From Afipia sp. (GTDB lineage Bacteria > Pseudomonadota > Alphaproteobacteria > Rhizobiales > Xanthobacteraceae): 64,000 nt of DNA. The position numbers and the translations under genes are program-made. Each line of letters opens with the position of its first letter. The first letter of the stretch is position 1. The stretch is from contig JANINQ010000013.1 in NCBI GenBank assembly GCA_024508675.1, positions 62,001-126,000 of the forward strand. Direction: 5' to 3'. Below are positions 30,627 through 40,689 of this stretch, piece after piece. The notes beneath the pieces were generated by a model. That model was not told the DNA's origin. It made no database searches and saw nothing but the letters and a program-made list of their open reading frames with translations.

Positions 30627-30718
30627 ACTGCGTGCGTTGAACGAACGTCGTCTGCGCGCTGTTTGGATCAATTCTATTTTTTAAAAACGATACACCGACA
30701 AACCGCCAGGGCCGTGAG

Positions 30719-31447
30719 ATGAACAAGTCAGCGGGCGACACCGCTTCATCACACCCGCAGGATGCCAGCCACGGTTCGTTCTTCGGACGGCGCAAGGGGC
30801 ACAAGCTCCGCAATCATCAGACCGACCTGATCGAGCATTTGCTGCCGCGGCTCGCACTCGATCCTGGCATTGCAGATGCCACAAACCCAGCCGCACTGTT
30901 CGATGCACCCGTCAGCGAGATGCGGATGGAAATCGGATTCGGCGGCGGTGAGCATCTTGCCGCTGAAGCACTCGCCTCTCCGCAGACCGGCTTCATCGGC
31001 TGCGAGCCATACGTCAATGGCATGGCGAAGATCCTGTCGCTGATCGAAGCGCACAACATCACCAACATCCGACTGTTCGCGGGCGATGCGGCCGAACTTC
31101 TTAATTGGGCGCAGGCATCAAGCTTCAAACGCATCGACCTCATTCATCCCGATCCATGGCCCAAGCGCCGCCACTGGAAGCGCCGCTTCGTGCAGGACGC
31201 GACGATCAGGCAGATGTCGCGCGTTCTCGATCCCGCCGGTGAATTCCGCTTTGTCAGCGATATCGACGATTACTGTTCATGGACGCTGATGCACATGCAA
31301 AAGTCGAAGGACTTCGCATGGACGGCGGAGCGCGCCGATGACTGGCGCAAGCCGTGGCCGCACTACACCATGACGCGTTATGGCCGGAAGGCGGAGCGCG
31401 AAGGCCGCAAGGCCACCTATCTGATCTTCAGGCGAACGGGCGCCTAA
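30719..31447 (+). CDS. trmB: tRNA (guanine-N7-)-methyltransferase
   Basis: TrmB makes m7G46 in tRNAs. The 242-aa protein has the N-terminal YGRRKGHKLR-type stretch (FFGRRKGHKLRNHQ), the SAM-binding segment MEIGFGGGEHLAAEA and the signature HPDPWPKRRHWKRRFVQD. Its stop codon shares three bases (31445-31447 and 31444-31446) with the stop of the convergent DUF2336 gene. Start ATG 30719 follows a GTGAG-type site. Confidence 0.96.
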   Translation: MNKSAGDTASSHPQDASHGSFFGRRKGHKLRNHQTDLIEHLLPRLALDPGIADATNPAALFDAPVSEMRMEIGFGGGEHLAAEALASPQTGFIGCEPYVNGMAKILSLIEAHNITNIRLFAGDAAELLNWAQASSFKRIDLIHPDPWPKRRHWKRRFVQDATIRQMSRVLDPAGEFRFVSDIDDYCSWTLMHMQKSKDFAWTAERADDWRKPWPHYTMTRYGRKAEREGRKATYLIFRRTGA

Positions 31448-32535
31448 GCGGATTTGCCGTTATCGCGCAGGCGCCAGAATGTCAGCACACGCTGCGCCGT
31501 CGCCGGCGACAGCCGCTCGTAGTTGATGCGCGCCTCTTCGATGTCGGGACTCGATGCCACCCGGCCCGGACCGAGACGCAGAACCAGCACCGCGCGCACC
31601 GTGGCCCATTCCAGCCCGATGGATTTTCCAAGAAGCAGGACGGGATCGTAACGGTCGCCCAGCATGAGCTGGTTGACGACGTTGAGCCGCATGCCGGTCA
31701 GCGCCGCGAGCGCGGCCACGGACTCCTCGTATTTATGCTGCCGCGAGAAATCGAGCAGCGCCGCTTCATCGAGATTACCCGCCTGATGCAACGCGAGGAC
31801 GGCGCGCTGGGCCGGTTCGAAATCGCGCACCTGCGGCTGCGATTTCGGCGCGCCCGACAATTCGATCATCGCCTGATTGATCGCCGCCTTCTGCTTGGGT
31901 TTGGCCGTATCGAACAGGCGGCGGCGAACCACCTCGACCGATTTCGCCAGCAACTGCTTCAGCGATGCGGCCGGCAGATCCTCACGCTGTCCCACGGTCA
32001 GCGCCAGCATACCGTCGTCGGTCGCGCGCTTGACCAGTCCCGAATAGCCGGATTCGGAAAACTGTGCGCCGGCATTGGCCGCAACGCTGCGCACGACATC
32101 CCTGTCGCCACGACGAACAATCACATCGGTCACCGATGGTGACAGCGCCTGGCGCCCGGAAATTGCAGCGAGATGTTCCTGGCCTCTTTCCCGCGCAATA
32201 TCGACAAGGGTCGGGTCATCGAGCAGCGGCGAGCGGCTCAGGATCGGACCGGCGATCCTGATCTCGCTTTCGCGCGCGAGCTGCTTCACCAGCGTGGGCG
32301 GGGCATTGTCGAGTTTCGACAGGCGCTCGGCGAGTTCCGCGCGAGTCGCGATGCCGGTGGCCGGGACCAGCCCGACCAGGATGTCGTCGAACAGCGCGAC
32401 ATGTCTGGTTTCGAACCGCGCGGCGCCCTGCAAAAAGAGGCCGGATATCCGCTCGATCGCCTCTGCCCGCTTCTCCGCGGAGCCATTCTTGACGATGTCA
32501 TCGAGTTCCGGAATTAGCGAAAGCGCAGCAGCCAT
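31444..32535 (-). CDS. DUF2336 domain protein
   Basis: The 363-aa soluble protein is helical throughout and matches the alphaproteobacterial DUF2336 type, whose function is unknown. Recognisable segments are LDDIVKNGSAEKRAEAIERI near the start, then LPVRVAR-like LARESEIRIAGPILSRSPLL, and AISGRQALSPSVTDVIVRRGD, which suggests HEAT-like helical repeats. Start ATG 32535 follows GAAGAG and is preferred over an in-frame start at 32568. It is convergent with trmB and divergent from rimP. Confidence 0.8.
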   Translation of the reverse strand: MAAALSLIPELDDIVKNGSAEKRAEAIERISGLFLQGAARFETRHVALFDDILVGLVPATGIATRAELAERLSKLDNAPPTLVKQLARESEIRIAGPILSRSPLLDDPTLVDIARERGQEHLAAISGRQALSPSVTDVIVRRGDRDVVRSVAANAGAQFSESGYSGLVKRATDDGMLALTVGQREDLPAASLKQLLAKSVEVVRRRLFDTAKPKQKAAINQAMIELSGAPKSQPQVRDFEPAQRAVLALHQAGNLDEAALLDFSRQHKYEESVAALAALTGMRLNVVNQLMLGDRYDPVLLLGKSIGLEWATVRAVLVLRLGPGRVASSPDIEEARINYERLSPATAQRVLTFWRLRDNGKSA

Positions 32536-32759
32536 AGATATCTCTTCGCACCGGAACGGCGGTTCCACCCTCGCTGTGGCCGCTCCGCCCGGACGCGGCG
32601 GGACTGTACCCGCCGCCGGGTGAATTAACGGTTAGCCGCAAAGCTCATGTTGGCGCTAAGCCGCCAGCCACGGGGAAAGGGTTACGCGAAGGTATCCAGA
32701 ATGGCGCGACTTGGCGGAAAAAGCCGGGTTCCATCCTCCGCCGCGCCGGCGGGATGCCC

Positions 32760-32788
32760 TTGCCGCACCGGCCGAAAACGTCTATATC
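32760..32788 (+). promoter_or_regulatory. Candidate promoter of the rimP-nusA-infB operon
   Basis: TTGCCG (32760-32765, four of six to -35) and TATATC (32783-32788, four of six to -10) are separated by 17 bases. Transcription would begin near 32795, giving a leader of about 117 bases up to TTG 32912 that contains the T-tailed hairpin. Confidence 0.4.
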
Positions 32789-32825
32789 CGCCGCAACTGA
32801 TAAAATTCTCATACGCGCACGTAGG

Positions 32826-32857
32826 AGAGTGGGACCCCCGGGACCCGCTCTTTTTTA
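32826..32857 (+). terminator. Premature terminator (possible attenuator) before rimP
   Basis: GAGTGGG (32827-32833) pairs with CCCGCTC (32844-32850), including one G-T pair, extends inward by two C-G pairs after an A-A mismatch, and is followed by TTTTTTA. This is a textbook intrinsic terminator shape but lies 55 bases before rimP on its own strand and downstream of the candidate promoter, so it may regulate the nusA operon instead of ending the previous one. The preceding gene is on the opposite strand and does not need it. Confidence 0.7.
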
Positions 32858-32911
32858 TTACCTGAAGGCCAGCCGCATGCCGCGGCGGGCCGGCCACGAC
32901 AAAGAGCATAC

Positions 32912-33715
32912 TTGATCCTCGATATGACGGAACCGACCCACGTCACCGTTGATGCCGACCTGCTTGACGAACCACGCCTCGTGGTCGAGCCGGGCGCGGC
33001 TGCGCGTGTTGCGACGGTGGCGGCGCCGGTGCTGCAGGGCATGGGCTACCGGCTGGTCCGGATCAAGGTGTCGGGCGAAGCCGGCTGCACCGTGCAGATC
33101 ATGGCGGAACGGCCCGACGGCACCATGCAGATCGAGGATTGCGAGGCGATCTCGAAGGCGCTGTCGCCGGTGATGGACATTGCCGATCCGATCCAACGCG
33201 CCTACCGGCTGGAAATTTCATCCCCGGGCATCGACCGGCCGCTGGTCCGGCGCACGGATTTCGAACGCTATGCCGGTCACCTCGTGAAAATCGAGATGGC
33301 TGTCCCGCATGAGGGCCGCAAGCGCTTCCGCGGAACCATCCAGGCAGTCGAAGGCGATAGTGTTCGTATCGTGCGCGACGACGCCAAGGATCACAAAGGC
33401 GCGCAGGAAGCTGACGTCCTGCTTCCCATCGAAGACATCGCCAGCGCCAATCTGGTTCTGACCAACGCACTGATTGCCGAGTCCATGCGCCGCGGCCGTG
33501 ACGCCGAGCGCGAGCAGCTCGAACAATCGGGCGCGATTCCAGAGCCTCCGGCCCATGCTCGCCGCGCACGGGAAAAGCGCGATCTCAAGAAAAGCTTCCA
33601 GCCGAAGCCGAAAAACAAGACGAAGAAGCCCGTACCGCAGAACACCAAGGAACATCGCCTCGCCGCTGAAAAGAAAAAGCGAGCAGGCCTCACGGACCAC
33701 CACGAAGGAGACTGA
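32912..33715 (+). CDS. rimP: Ribosome maturation factor RimP
   Basis: RimP assists 30S subunit maturation. The 267-aa product is longer than the usual 150 residues. The core domains are present: [21 protein letters not shown] start, [21 protein letters not shown] and [14 protein letters not shown] basic C-terminal tail of about 85 residues (ending [13 protein letters not shown]) follows. TTG 32912 has AAAGAG five bases upstream; ATG 32924 (MTEPTHV) is an equally possible start but lacks a good site. nusA follows after three bases. Confidence 0.94.
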   Translation: MILDMTEPTHVTVDADLLDEPRLVVEPGAAARVATVAAPVLQGMGYRLVRIKVSGEAGCTVQIMAERPDGTMQIEDCEAISKALSPVMDIADPIQRAYRLEISSPGIDRPLVRRTDFERYAGHLVKIEMAVPHEGRKRFRGTIQAVEGDSVRIVRDDAKDHKGAQEADVLLPIEDIASANLVLTNALIAESMRRGRDAEREQLEQSGAIPEPPAHARRAREKRDLKKSFQPKPKNKTKKPVPQNTKEHRLAAEKKKRAGLTDHHEGD

Positions 33716-33718
33716 GCC

Positions 33719-35323
33719 ATGGCCGCTGTCAGCGCCAACAAACTCGAACTGCTGCAGATCGCCGATGCCGTCGCGCGCGAAAAGTCGATCGACCGCGGAA
33801 TCGTGATCGCTGCGATGGAAGATGCCATCGCAAAAGCAGCCCGCGCCCGTTACGGCTCCGAGACCGATGTGCACGCCCAGATTCATCCCAAGACCGGACA
33901 GCTGCAGCTTGCGCGCCACATGCTCGTTGTCGAGCAGGTCGAGAATTCGTCCAACCAGATTTCGCTGAAAGATGCGCAGAAGGCCAACCCCGGCGCGCAG
34001 ATCGGCGACACCATCGCCGACACGCTGCCGCCGTTGGAATACGGCCGCATCGCCGCGCAGAGCGCCAAGCAGGTGATCGTGCAGAAAGTGCGCGAGGCCG
34101 AGCGCGACCGGCAATATCAGGAATTCAAGGATCGCATCGGCGAAATCGTCAATGGCGTGGTCAAGCGCGTCGAATACGGCAGCGTAATCGTCGACCTCGG
34201 ACGCGGCGAAGCCATCGTGCGCCGTGACGAAATGCTGCCGCGCGAAGTGTTCCGCAACGGCGACCGCGTGCGCTCGTACATCTTCGACGTTCGCCGCGAA
34301 ACCCGCGGCCCGCAGATTTTCCTTTCGCGCACCCATCCGCAGTTCATGGCGAAGCTGTTCGCGCAGGAAGTGCCGGAAATCTACGACGGCATCGTCGAGA
34401 TCAAGGCGGTGGCCCGCGATCCCGGTTCGCGCGCGAAAATCGGCGTGATCTCGCGCGATTCCTCGGTCGATCCGGTCGGCGCCTGCGTCGGTATGCGCGG
34501 TTCGCGCGTGCAGGCCGTGGTGAACGAACTGCAGGGCGAGAAGATCGACATCATTCCGTGGTCGCCGGACATCGCGACCTTCGTGGTCAACGCGCTGGCA
34601 CCGGCGGAAGTCGCCAAGGTCGTGATCGACGAAGACCGCGAGCGCATTGAAGTTGTCGTTCCGGATACCCAACTGTCTCTTGCGATCGGACGCCGCGGCC
34701 AGAACGTGCGCCTCGCCTCGCAGCTCACCGGCTGGGACATCGACATCCTCACCGAGCAGGAAGAATCGGAGCGCCGCCAGGCAGACTTCGAAAATTCCAC
34801 CCGCGTGTTCATGGAAGCCCTCAACGTCGACGAAGTGGTTGGCCAGTTGCTGGCATCGGAAGGTTTCGGTTCGGTGGAAGACCTCGCTCTGGTCGATCCG
34901 CGCGAACTGACCAGCATCGAGGGCTTCGATGAAGAAACCGCCGCCGAGCTGCAAAGCCGTGCGCGTGAATATCTGGAACAGCTCGAGGCAGAACTCGAAG
35001 CCAAGCGTAAGGAACTGGGCGTGGAAGATGCGTTGAAGACTGTGCCCGGCGTGACCGCGAAGATGCTGGTGAAGTTCGGCGAGAACAATGTCAAAACGGT
35101 CGAGGATCTTGCGGATCTTGCCACCGATGATCTCGTCGGCTGGACCGAGCGCAAGGACGGCGAAACCATCAAGCACGCCGGCATTCTCGATGCGAACGAG
35201 ATTTCGCGCGAGGACGCCGAGGCTCTGGTGATGCAGGCGCGCGTCGTCGCGGGCTGGATCACCGAAGCCGATCTCGCCAAGCCGTCGGAAGAGGCTGCGG
35301 CCTCCGAAGAGAACCCGGCGTAA
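33719..35323 (+). CDS. nusA: Transcription termination/antitermination protein NusA
   Basis: NusA binds RNA polymerase and modulates pausing, termination and antitermination. The 534-aa protein has the N-terminal RNAP-binding domain (1-125), S1 domain (GEIVNGVVKRVEYGSVIVDLG), two KH domains (VGACVGMRGSRVQAVVNELQ, LAIGRRGQNVRLAS) and C-terminal helix-hairpin-helix repeats. A strong AAGGAG site lies before the ATG. It is translationally close to rimP (gap 3) and is followed by the YlxR gene. Confidence 0.98.
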   Translation: MAAVSANKLELLQIADAVAREKSIDRGIVIAAMEDAIAKAARARYGSETDVHAQIHPKTGQLQLARHMLVVEQVENSSNQISLKDAQKANPGAQIGDTIADTLPPLEYGRIAAQSAKQVIVQKVREAERDRQYQEFKDRIGEIVNGVVKRVEYGSVIVDLGRGEAIVRRDEMLPREVFRNGDRVRSYIFDVRRETRGPQIFLSRTHPQFMAKLFAQEVPEIYDGIVEIKAVARDPGSRAKIGVISRDSSVDPVGACVGMRGSRVQAVVNELQGEKIDIIPWSPDIATFVVNALAPAEVAKVVIDEDRERIEVVVPDTQLSLAIGRRGQNVRLASQLTGWDIDILTEQEESERRQADFENSTRVFMEALNVDEVVGQLLASEGFGSVEDLALVDPRELTSIEGFDEETAAELQSRAREYLEQLEAELEAKRKELGVEDALKTVPGVTAKMLVKFGENNVKTVEDLADLATDDLVGWTERKDGETIKHAGILDANEISREDAEALVMQARVVAGWITEADLAKPSEEAAASEENPA

Positions 35324-35395
35324 CCAGGCCGAAACTCATGAAGCGACTTTCGGACAACGCCATGTTCCGCAAGAGTTGAAGGAAATGACCCGCGC

Positions 35396-36094
35396 ATGCT
35401 CGCCATCGCTGATCACGCCGATCTCGATCACGGTCCCCGGACAAAATCCGGGACCGAGCGGATGTGCGCGGTCACGCGGCAGGTCGCGGGCGTCGATGAC
35501 CTGATCCGCTTCGTTCTGTCTCCGGCGGGGACCATCGTTCCGGACCTGAAGCGAAAACTTCCGGGGCGTGGCCTGTGGGTGTCGCTGTCGCGCGAGAAGG
35601 TGGCGGAAGCGACCCGGCGCAATGTTTTCGCGCGCAGTTTCAAGCGCGAGGTTCAGGTGCCGAAAACCCTGGCCGACGACGTTGAGCGTCTGATGGTCCG
35701 GGGCATTTCCGAAGCCCTCGCCATGGCGGCGAAAGCCGGTCAGGTGGTATCGGGATTTTCCAAGGTCGAGGACTCTATCGAAGGCCGGCAGGCGGTGGCC
35801 CTGATCCACGCCACGGATGGCGCGTCCGACGGAATCCGCAAGCTGAACGCCAGACTGGCCGCCGTGAGGCGGGAAAACAGCCCGGAATCGGGCGATTTCC
35901 CGGTGATCAGCGTCCTGACCACCGATGAATTGGATTTGGCACTTGGGCGGGCAAATGTGGTACATGCTGCCCTGCTCGCGGGCCCGGCCAGCAAGACCTT
36001 CCTCGCACGTTGCCAGACACTCACCCGGTTTCGGGGGGCGGATGGCGGCCATGGTGGCGGAAGCGATCAGAATAACCAGGGCACGGCCGTCTGA
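35396..36094 (+). CDS. YlxR-domain RNA-binding protein
   Basis: The 232-aa protein has an N-terminal YlxR (DUF448) domain with ERMCAVTRQV and LPGRGLWVSLSREKVAEA, then a region resembling an L7Ae-type fold (AGQVVSGFSKVEDSI). It sits between nusA and infB, the universal place for this family, and is probably an RNA-binding accessory to NusA/ribosome assembly. The C-terminus is low-complexity (GGHGGGSDQNNQ). Start ATG 35396 lies 72 bases after nusA. Confidence 0.9.
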   Translation: MLAIADHADLDHGPRTKSGTERMCAVTRQVAGVDDLIRFVLSPAGTIVPDLKRKLPGRGLWVSLSREKVAEATRRNVFARSFKREVQVPKTLADDVERLMVRGISEALAMAAKAGQVVSGFSKVEDSIEGRQAVALIHATDGASDGIRKLNARLAAVRRENSPESGDFPVISVLTTDELDLALGRANVVHAALLAGPASKTFLARCQTLTRFRGADGGHGGGSDQNNQGTAV

Positions 36095-36132
36095 TACGGC
36101 GTGCGAGCAACGAACGAGATTGGGACTGTTGA

Positions 36133-38715
36133 ATGGCTGATACGAAAAATCCTGGCGACAAGCCGCTGAGCGTCGGTACGAAAACTCTGTCGCTGAAACC
36201 GCGCACAGAGACCGGCGTGGTGCGCCAGAGTTTCAGTCACGGCCGCACCAAGCAGGTGGTGGTCGAGAAGAAAACCAAGCGGCGCCTTGCCGGCGACCCA
36301 GCACCTGAGGCCGCGCCGGCCCCGGTTGCCGCGCCGAAGCCCGCGCCGCGTCCGGCCGAGCCGCCGCGCCCTGTCGCGCGCAAGTCCGGCGTTGTGCTGC
36401 AGACCCTGACCGAAGACGAACAGAGTGCCCGCGCCAGCGCGCTTGCCGATGCGCGGGTTCGCGAAGAGGAAGAACGCCGTGCGGCGGAAGCCGAGGCTGC
36501 GCGCCGCAACACCAAGGAATTCAAGGAACAGCAGGAGCGCGAAGCCGCCGAAGCCCGCAAGAAGGCCGAGGAAGAGCGCCATCGCGCTGAAGAAGAAGCC
36601 AAGGCCCGCGCCGAACGCGAAGCCAACAAGCGCACCGAACTCGCTGCGAAGGCTGCTGCGGCCGCCGCGAAAGCGCCGATTACACCGGCACGTCCGGCGG
36701 CGGTTGCCGCCGACGGCTCCGACGACGATGAAGCGCCGCGCATGGTGCGCCGTCCCGGCGGCGGTCCGGCGCGCCCCGTCGTTGCGCCGAAGCCGGCTGC
36801 GAAACCCGGCCCAGCGAAGCAGCGCGGCCGCCTCACCATTGCCACCGCGCTCAATGCCGACGATGTGCGCGAGCGTTCGATCGCTTCGTTCCGCCGCCGC
36901 ACCCAGCGCCTCAAGGGTCATGCTTCCAATGAGCCGAAGGAAAAGCTCATCCGCGAAGTGACGATTCCGGAAGCGATCACGATTCAGGAACTCGCCAACC
37001 GCATGGCGGAGCGCGCCGTCGACATCATCCGCCTGCTCATGAAGCAGGGCGCGATGCACAAGATCACCGATGTGATCGATGCCGACACCGCGCAGCTGAT
37101 CGCCGAAGAACTCGGGCACACCGTCAAGCGCGTTGCCGCAAGCGACGTGGAAGAAGGCCTGTTCGACGTCGCCGAGGATCACGCGTCCGATACGACGCCG
37201 CGTCCTCCGGTCGTCACCGTCATGGGCCACGTCGACCACGGCAAGACCTCGCTGCTCGATGCGCTGCGCCAGGCCAATGTCGTCTCGGGCGAAGCCGGCG
37301 GTATCACCCAGCATATCGGCGCCTATCAGGTCACCTCGCCGGACAGCGGCAAGAAGATCACCTTCATCGACACGCCGGGCCACGCTGCGTTCACCGCGAT
37401 GCGCGCCCGCGGCGCCAAGGTCACCGACATCGTCATTCTCGTCGTTGCGGCGGATGACGGCGTCATGCCGCAGACCATCGAAGCCATCAATCACGCCAAG
37501 GCGGCGAAGGTTCCGATGATTGTCGCGATCAACAAGATCGACAAGCCGGATGCGAAGCCCGAGCGCGTGCGCACCGAACTGCTGCAGCACGAGGTTCAGG
37601 TCGAATCCTTCGGCGGCGATGTCGTCGATGTCGAGGTGTCCGCGAAGAACAAGACCAATCTCGACAAGCTGCTCGAAATGATCGCGCTGCAGGCCGATCT
37701 GCTTGAACTGAAGACCAACCCGGACCGTCCGGCCGAAGGCACCGTGATCGAAGCCAAGCTCGATCGCGGACGTGGTCCGGTTGCGACCGTCCTCGTCCAG
37801 CGCGGCACGCTGCGGGTCGGCGACATCATCGTCGCCGGCGCGGAAATGGGCCGTGTCCGCGCGCTGATCAACGATCAGGGCCAGACCATCCAGGAAGCCG
37901 GTCCTTCGGTTCCGGTCGAGGTGCTCGGCTTCAACGGCCCGCCGGAAGCCGGCGACCGTCTCGCCGTGGTCGAAAGCGAAGCCCGTGCCCGTCAGGTCAC
38001 CGACTATCGTGCACACCAGAAGCGCGAGAAATCCGCAGCCAGCAATGCCGGCATGCGCGGCTCGCTCGAGCAGATGATGTCGCAGCTCAAGACCACCGGC
38101 CGCAAGGACTTCCCGCTGATCGTGAAGGCCGACGTGCAGGGCTCGCTGGAAGCGATCCTCGGCTCGCTCGAAAAACTCGGCACCGACGAAGTCGCCGCCC
38201 GCATCCTGCATGCTGGCGTCGGCGGCATTTCGGAATCCGACGTGACGCTGGCGGAAGGTTTTGGCGCCGCCATCATCGGCTTCAGCGTCCGCGCCAACAA
38301 GGAAGCGGCCGCCGCGGCCAAGCGCAACGGCATCGAAATCCGCTACTACAACATCATCTACGATCTCGTGGATGACGTGAAAAAGGCGATGTCCGGCCTG
38401 CTCGCGCCGACGCTGCGCGAATCCATGCTGGGCAATGCGCAGATCCTCGAAGTGTTCAACATTTCGAAGGTCGGCAAGATCGCCGGCTGCCGCGTCACCG
38501 ACGGCACCGTGGAGCGCGGCGCGAATGTGCGCCTGATCCGCGACAACGTCGTTGTGCACGAAGGCAAGCTGTCGACCCTGAAGCGTTTCAAGGACGAAGT
38601 GAAGGAAGTCCAGTCCGGTCAGGAATGCGGCATGGCCTTCGAGAACTACCAGGATATGCGCGTTGGCGACGTTATCGAATGCTATCGCGTGGAGACCATT
38701 CAGCGCTCCCTGTAA
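36133..38715 (+). CDS. infB: Translation initiation factor IF-2
   Basis: IF-2 is the GTPase that places initiator tRNA on the ribosome. The 860-aa protein has an IF2_N start ([20 protein letters not shown]), a long Ala/Glu/Arg-rich linker (about residues 95-200, predicted coiled coil), the GTPase domain with P-loop GHVDHGKTS at about 366, DTPGHAAF and NKID, then IF2 domains II-IV. The length and order fit alphaproteobacterial IF-2. It starts 38 bases after the YlxR gene. Confidence 0.98.
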   Translation: MADTKNPGDKPLSVGTKTLSLKPRTETGVVRQSFSHGRTKQVVVEKKTKRRLAGDPAPEAAPAPVAAPKPAPRPAEPPRPVARKSGVVLQTLTEDEQSARASALADARVREEEERRAAEAEAARRNTKEFKEQQEREAAEARKKAEEERHRAEEEAKARAEREANKRTELAAKAAAAAAKAPITPARPAAVAADGSDDDEAPRMVRRPGGGPARPVVAPKPAAKPGPAKQRGRLTIATALNADDVRERSIASFRRRTQRLKGHASNEPKEKLIREVTIPEAITIQELANRMAERAVDIIRLLMKQGAMHKITDVIDADTAQLIAEELGHTVKRVAASDVEEGLFDVAEDHASDTTPRPPVVTVMGHVDHGKTSLLDALRQANVVSGEAGGITQHIGAYQVTSPDSGKKITFIDTPGHAAFTAMRARGAKVTDIVILVVAADDGVMPQTIEAINHAKAAKVPMIVAINKIDKPDAKPERVRTELLQHEVQVESFGGDVVDVEVSAKNKTNLDKLLEMIALQADLLELKTNPDRPAEGTVIEAKLDRGRGPVATVLVQRGTLRVGDIIVAGAEMGRVRALINDQGQTIQEAGPSVPVEVLGFNGPPEAGDRLAVVESEARARQVTDYRAHQKREKSAASNAGMRGSLEQMMSQLKTTGRKDFPLIVKADVQGSLEAILGSLEKLGTDEVAARILHAGVGGISESDVTLAEGFGAAIIGFSVRANKEAAAAAKRNGIEIRYYNIIYDLVDDVKKAMSGLLAPTLRESMLGNAQILEVFNISKVGKIAGCRVTDGTVERGANVRLIRDNVVVHEGKLSTLKRFKDEVKEVQSGQECGMAFENYQDMRVGDVIECYRVETIQRSL

Positions 38716-38811
38716 GTCCAAGTCTTCAGGGCGCGTTGAAGGAATACGGGACGTCATGACCGCGTGAACCGCGGCTATCCACGTCTTCATTCGTTTCACA
38801 TCAAGGATGCA

Positions 38812-38836
38812 CATGGCGGGGAGAATCCCCGCCATG
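38812..38836. repeat. Perfect hairpin between infB and rbfA
   Basis: CATGGCGGGG (38812-38821) pairs with CCCCGCCATG (38827-38836) around AGAAT. Eight bases later comes a TTTTT run. Upstream is ATCCACGTCTTCATTC, similar to the dispersed repeat at 214-225, so this may be a decayed repeat; it could also slow transcription between infB and rbfA. Confidence 0.55.
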
Positions 38837-38861
38837 CCATCCGATTTTTCAGGACTGTTTC

Positions 38862-39284
38862 ATGCCTCGCCAACAACGCGGCAAATCACAAGGCTCGGCT
38901 TCCGGCGCATCGCAGCGGCAGTTGCGCGTCGGCGAGCTTGTGCGCCACGCCGTCTCCGATCTGCTGTCACAGGGTCACGTGCACGATCCCGCACTCGAAG
39001 GTCACATCATCACCGTGCCCGAAGTGCGGATGTCACCCGATCTCAAGCTTGCGACCATCTATGTGATGCCGCTTGGCGGACGCGGCATCGACGAGGTGGT
39101 CGCTGCGCTCGATCGCAACAAGAAGTTTCTTCGCGGCGAAGTCGCGCATCGCGTTAACTTAAAATTTGCGCCTGATCTTCGCTTCCGCGTTGACGAACGA
39201 TTCGACGAAGCGGAACGGATCGAGAAATTACTGAGAACACCCGCGGTTCAAAAAGACCTCAAGACAGATTCGGACCAAGACTGA
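38862..39284 (+). CDS. rbfA: 30S ribosome-binding factor A
   Basis: RbfA aids 16S rRNA 5' helix maturation, particularly in the cold. The 140-aa protein has the KH-like fold: [34 protein letters not shown] and the C-terminal helical part [19 protein letters not shown]. The stop shares one base with the truB start (TGATG). Confidence 0.95.
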   Translation: MPRQQRGKSQGSASGASQRQLRVGELVRHAVSDLLSQGHVHDPALEGHIITVPEVRMSPDLKLATIYVMPLGGRGIDEVVAALDRNKKFLRGEVAHRVNLKFAPDLRFRVDERFDEAERIEKLLRTPAVQKDLKTDSDQD

Positions 39285-40384
39285 TGAATGTGACCACTCC
39301 AGACCGCGTGATCGCGCCGCAAACCGCCGATGCGAACACGCCTGCCGAAAATAATTTTCCGGGCGCGACGCGCCATAACGATCCGCGCCAGCAGCAGGGC
39401 GGCAAGCAGCGCCAGCAGGGCAACCAGCAGAAGCGCGACCGCCGCGACGTTCATGGCTGGGTGATTCTCGACAAGCCCATCGGCATGACCTCGACTCACG
39501 CCGTTGCGGTGTTGAAGCGGCTGTTCAATGCCAAGCGCGCCGGCCATGCCGGCACCCTCGATCCGCTTGCCTCCGGCGGGCTGCCGATTGCGCTCGGCGA
39601 AGCCACCAAGACCGTTCCGTTCGTGATGGACGGCCGCAAGCGCTACCGCTTCACCGTGTGCTGGGGCGAGGAGCGCGACACTGACGATACCGAGGGCCAG
39701 GTCACCCAGACCAACCCGAACCGCCCCACCGAGGAGGCGATCCGGGCGCTGTTGCCGCAGTTCACCGGAACCATCGAGCAAGTCCCGCCGCAGTATTCGG
39801 CCATCAAGATCCAGGGCGAGCGGGCCTACGACATGGCCCGCGACGGCGAGGTGGTCCCTTTGCAGCCCCGACCGGTCGAAATTCACGAATTAACCCTTGT
39901 AGAACAACAGGGTAACGAACGGTCAGTGTTCGAGGCCGAATGTGGCAAGGGCACCTATGTCCGGGCGCTGGCCCGCGATATGGGCCGGCTTTTGGGGTGT
40001 TACGGCCATATTTGCGCCCTCCGGCGCACGATTTGCGGCCCTTTCACCGAAGACGACATGATTCCGCTGGCAGATTTGGAGGCTTTGTGCGATAGAGCCG
40101 CGTCTGGCGAGGGCAGCCTCGCCGATGCACTTTTGCCCGTTGAGACCGCGCTGGACGACATCCCGGCACTGGCCGTCACACGGGCAGACGCCGCAAGGCT
40201 CCACAGGGGTCAGGCGGTTTTGTTGCGCGGACGGGATGCGCCAATTTCAAACGGCACAGTCTATGTCACCGTCGGAGGAAGGCTTCTGGCCCTCGCCGAG
40301 ATTGGCAATGGCGAACTCATCCCCAAGCGCGTGTTCAACCTGACCGGACTGATTGCCAGTCCCATTCGCAAAGAAGGTGTTTGA
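39284..40384 (+). CDS. truB: tRNA pseudouridine(55) synthase TruB
   Basis: TruB makes pseudouridine 55 in tRNA. The 366-aa protein has the catalytic Asp in [15 protein letters not shown], the [17 protein letters not shown] motif near residue 58, and the C-terminal TruB domain. Before the conserved start there is an extra 55-residue, Gln/Arg-rich basic arm ([19 protein letters not shown]) of unknown role. ATG 39284 overlaps the rbfA stop by one base. rpsO follows after two bases. Confidence 0.96.
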   Translation: MNVTTPDRVIAPQTADANTPAENNFPGATRHNDPRQQQGGKQRQQGNQQKRDRRDVHGWVILDKPIGMTSTHAVAVLKRLFNAKRAGHAGTLDPLASGGLPIALGEATKTVPFVMDGRKRYRFTVCWGEERDTDDTEGQVTQTNPNRPTEEAIRALLPQFTGTIEQVPPQYSAIKIQGERAYDMARDGEVVPLQPRPVEIHELTLVEQQGNERSVFEAECGKGTYVRALARDMGRLLGCYGHICALRRTICGPFTEDDMIPLADLEALCDRAASGEGSLADALLPVETALDDIPALAVTRADAARLHRGQAVLLRGRDAPISNGTVYVTVGGRLLALAEIGNGELIPKRVFNLTGLIASPIRKEGV

Positions 40385-40386
40385 CG

Positions 40387-40656
40387 ATGTCGATTGCCGC
40401 AGAACGCAAAGCGGAAGTCATCAAGAAGAATGCAACCAAGGCCGGTGATACCGGTTCGCCTGAGGTTCAGGTCGCGATCCTGTCGGAACGCATCACCAAC
40501 CTCACCGAGCACTTCAAGACCCACAGCAAGGACAACCATTCCCGCCGCGGTCTTCTGAAGCTGGTGTCCACGCGCCGTTCGCTTCTCGACTACGTGAAGA
40601 AGAAGGACGAGGCGCGCTACAAGGCGCTTCTCGAAAAGCACAACATCCGTCGCTGA
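40387..40656 (+). CDS. rpsO: 30S ribosomal protein S15
   Basis: The 89-aa protein matches S15, including the start [49 protein letters not shown] and [20 protein letters not shown] 40387 is three bases after the truB stop. It ends with a clear terminator, yet pnp follows on the same strand, the classic rpsO-pnp order. Confidence 0.97.
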   Translation: MSIAAERKAEVIKKNATKAGDTGSPEVQVAILSERITNLTEHFKTHSKDNHSRRGLLKLVSTRRSLLDYVKKKDEARYKALLEKHNIRR

Positions 40657-40664
40657 CGGAACGG

Positions 40665-40689
40665 CGCGCGCATCCATGCGCGCGTTTTT
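40665..40689 (+). terminator. rpsO terminator
   Basis: CGCGCGCAT (40665-40673) pairs with ATGCGCGCG (40676-40684) and is followed by TTTTT (40685-40689). It is eight bases after the rpsO stop. Confidence 0.85.

Larger units (their letters stand above)
32536..32911. other. 376-base gap before rimP, regulatory leader
   Basis: There is no protein gene that I can support. The left part would hold the minus-strand promoter of the DUF2336 gene. The right part holds a candidate promoter for the rimP operon (32760-32788), a hairpin with a T-tract (32826-32857) and about 55 bases before the rimP start. A 72-codon open frame (32647-32865) exists but runs through the hairpin and has no ribosome binding site, so it was rejected. 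Confidence 0.6.

Noticed and set aside
32647-32865. 72-codon frame before rimP
   Set aside because: No ribosome binding site, ends within the terminator hairpin and overlaps the candidate promoter.
33218-35176. 652-codon frame antisense to rimP and nusA
   Set aside because: Spans two real genes and has no ribosome binding site or motif.
36067-38835. 922-codon open frame antisense to infB
   Set aside because: Shadow of the infB reading frame; infB has all expected domains and the antisense product is low-complexity.
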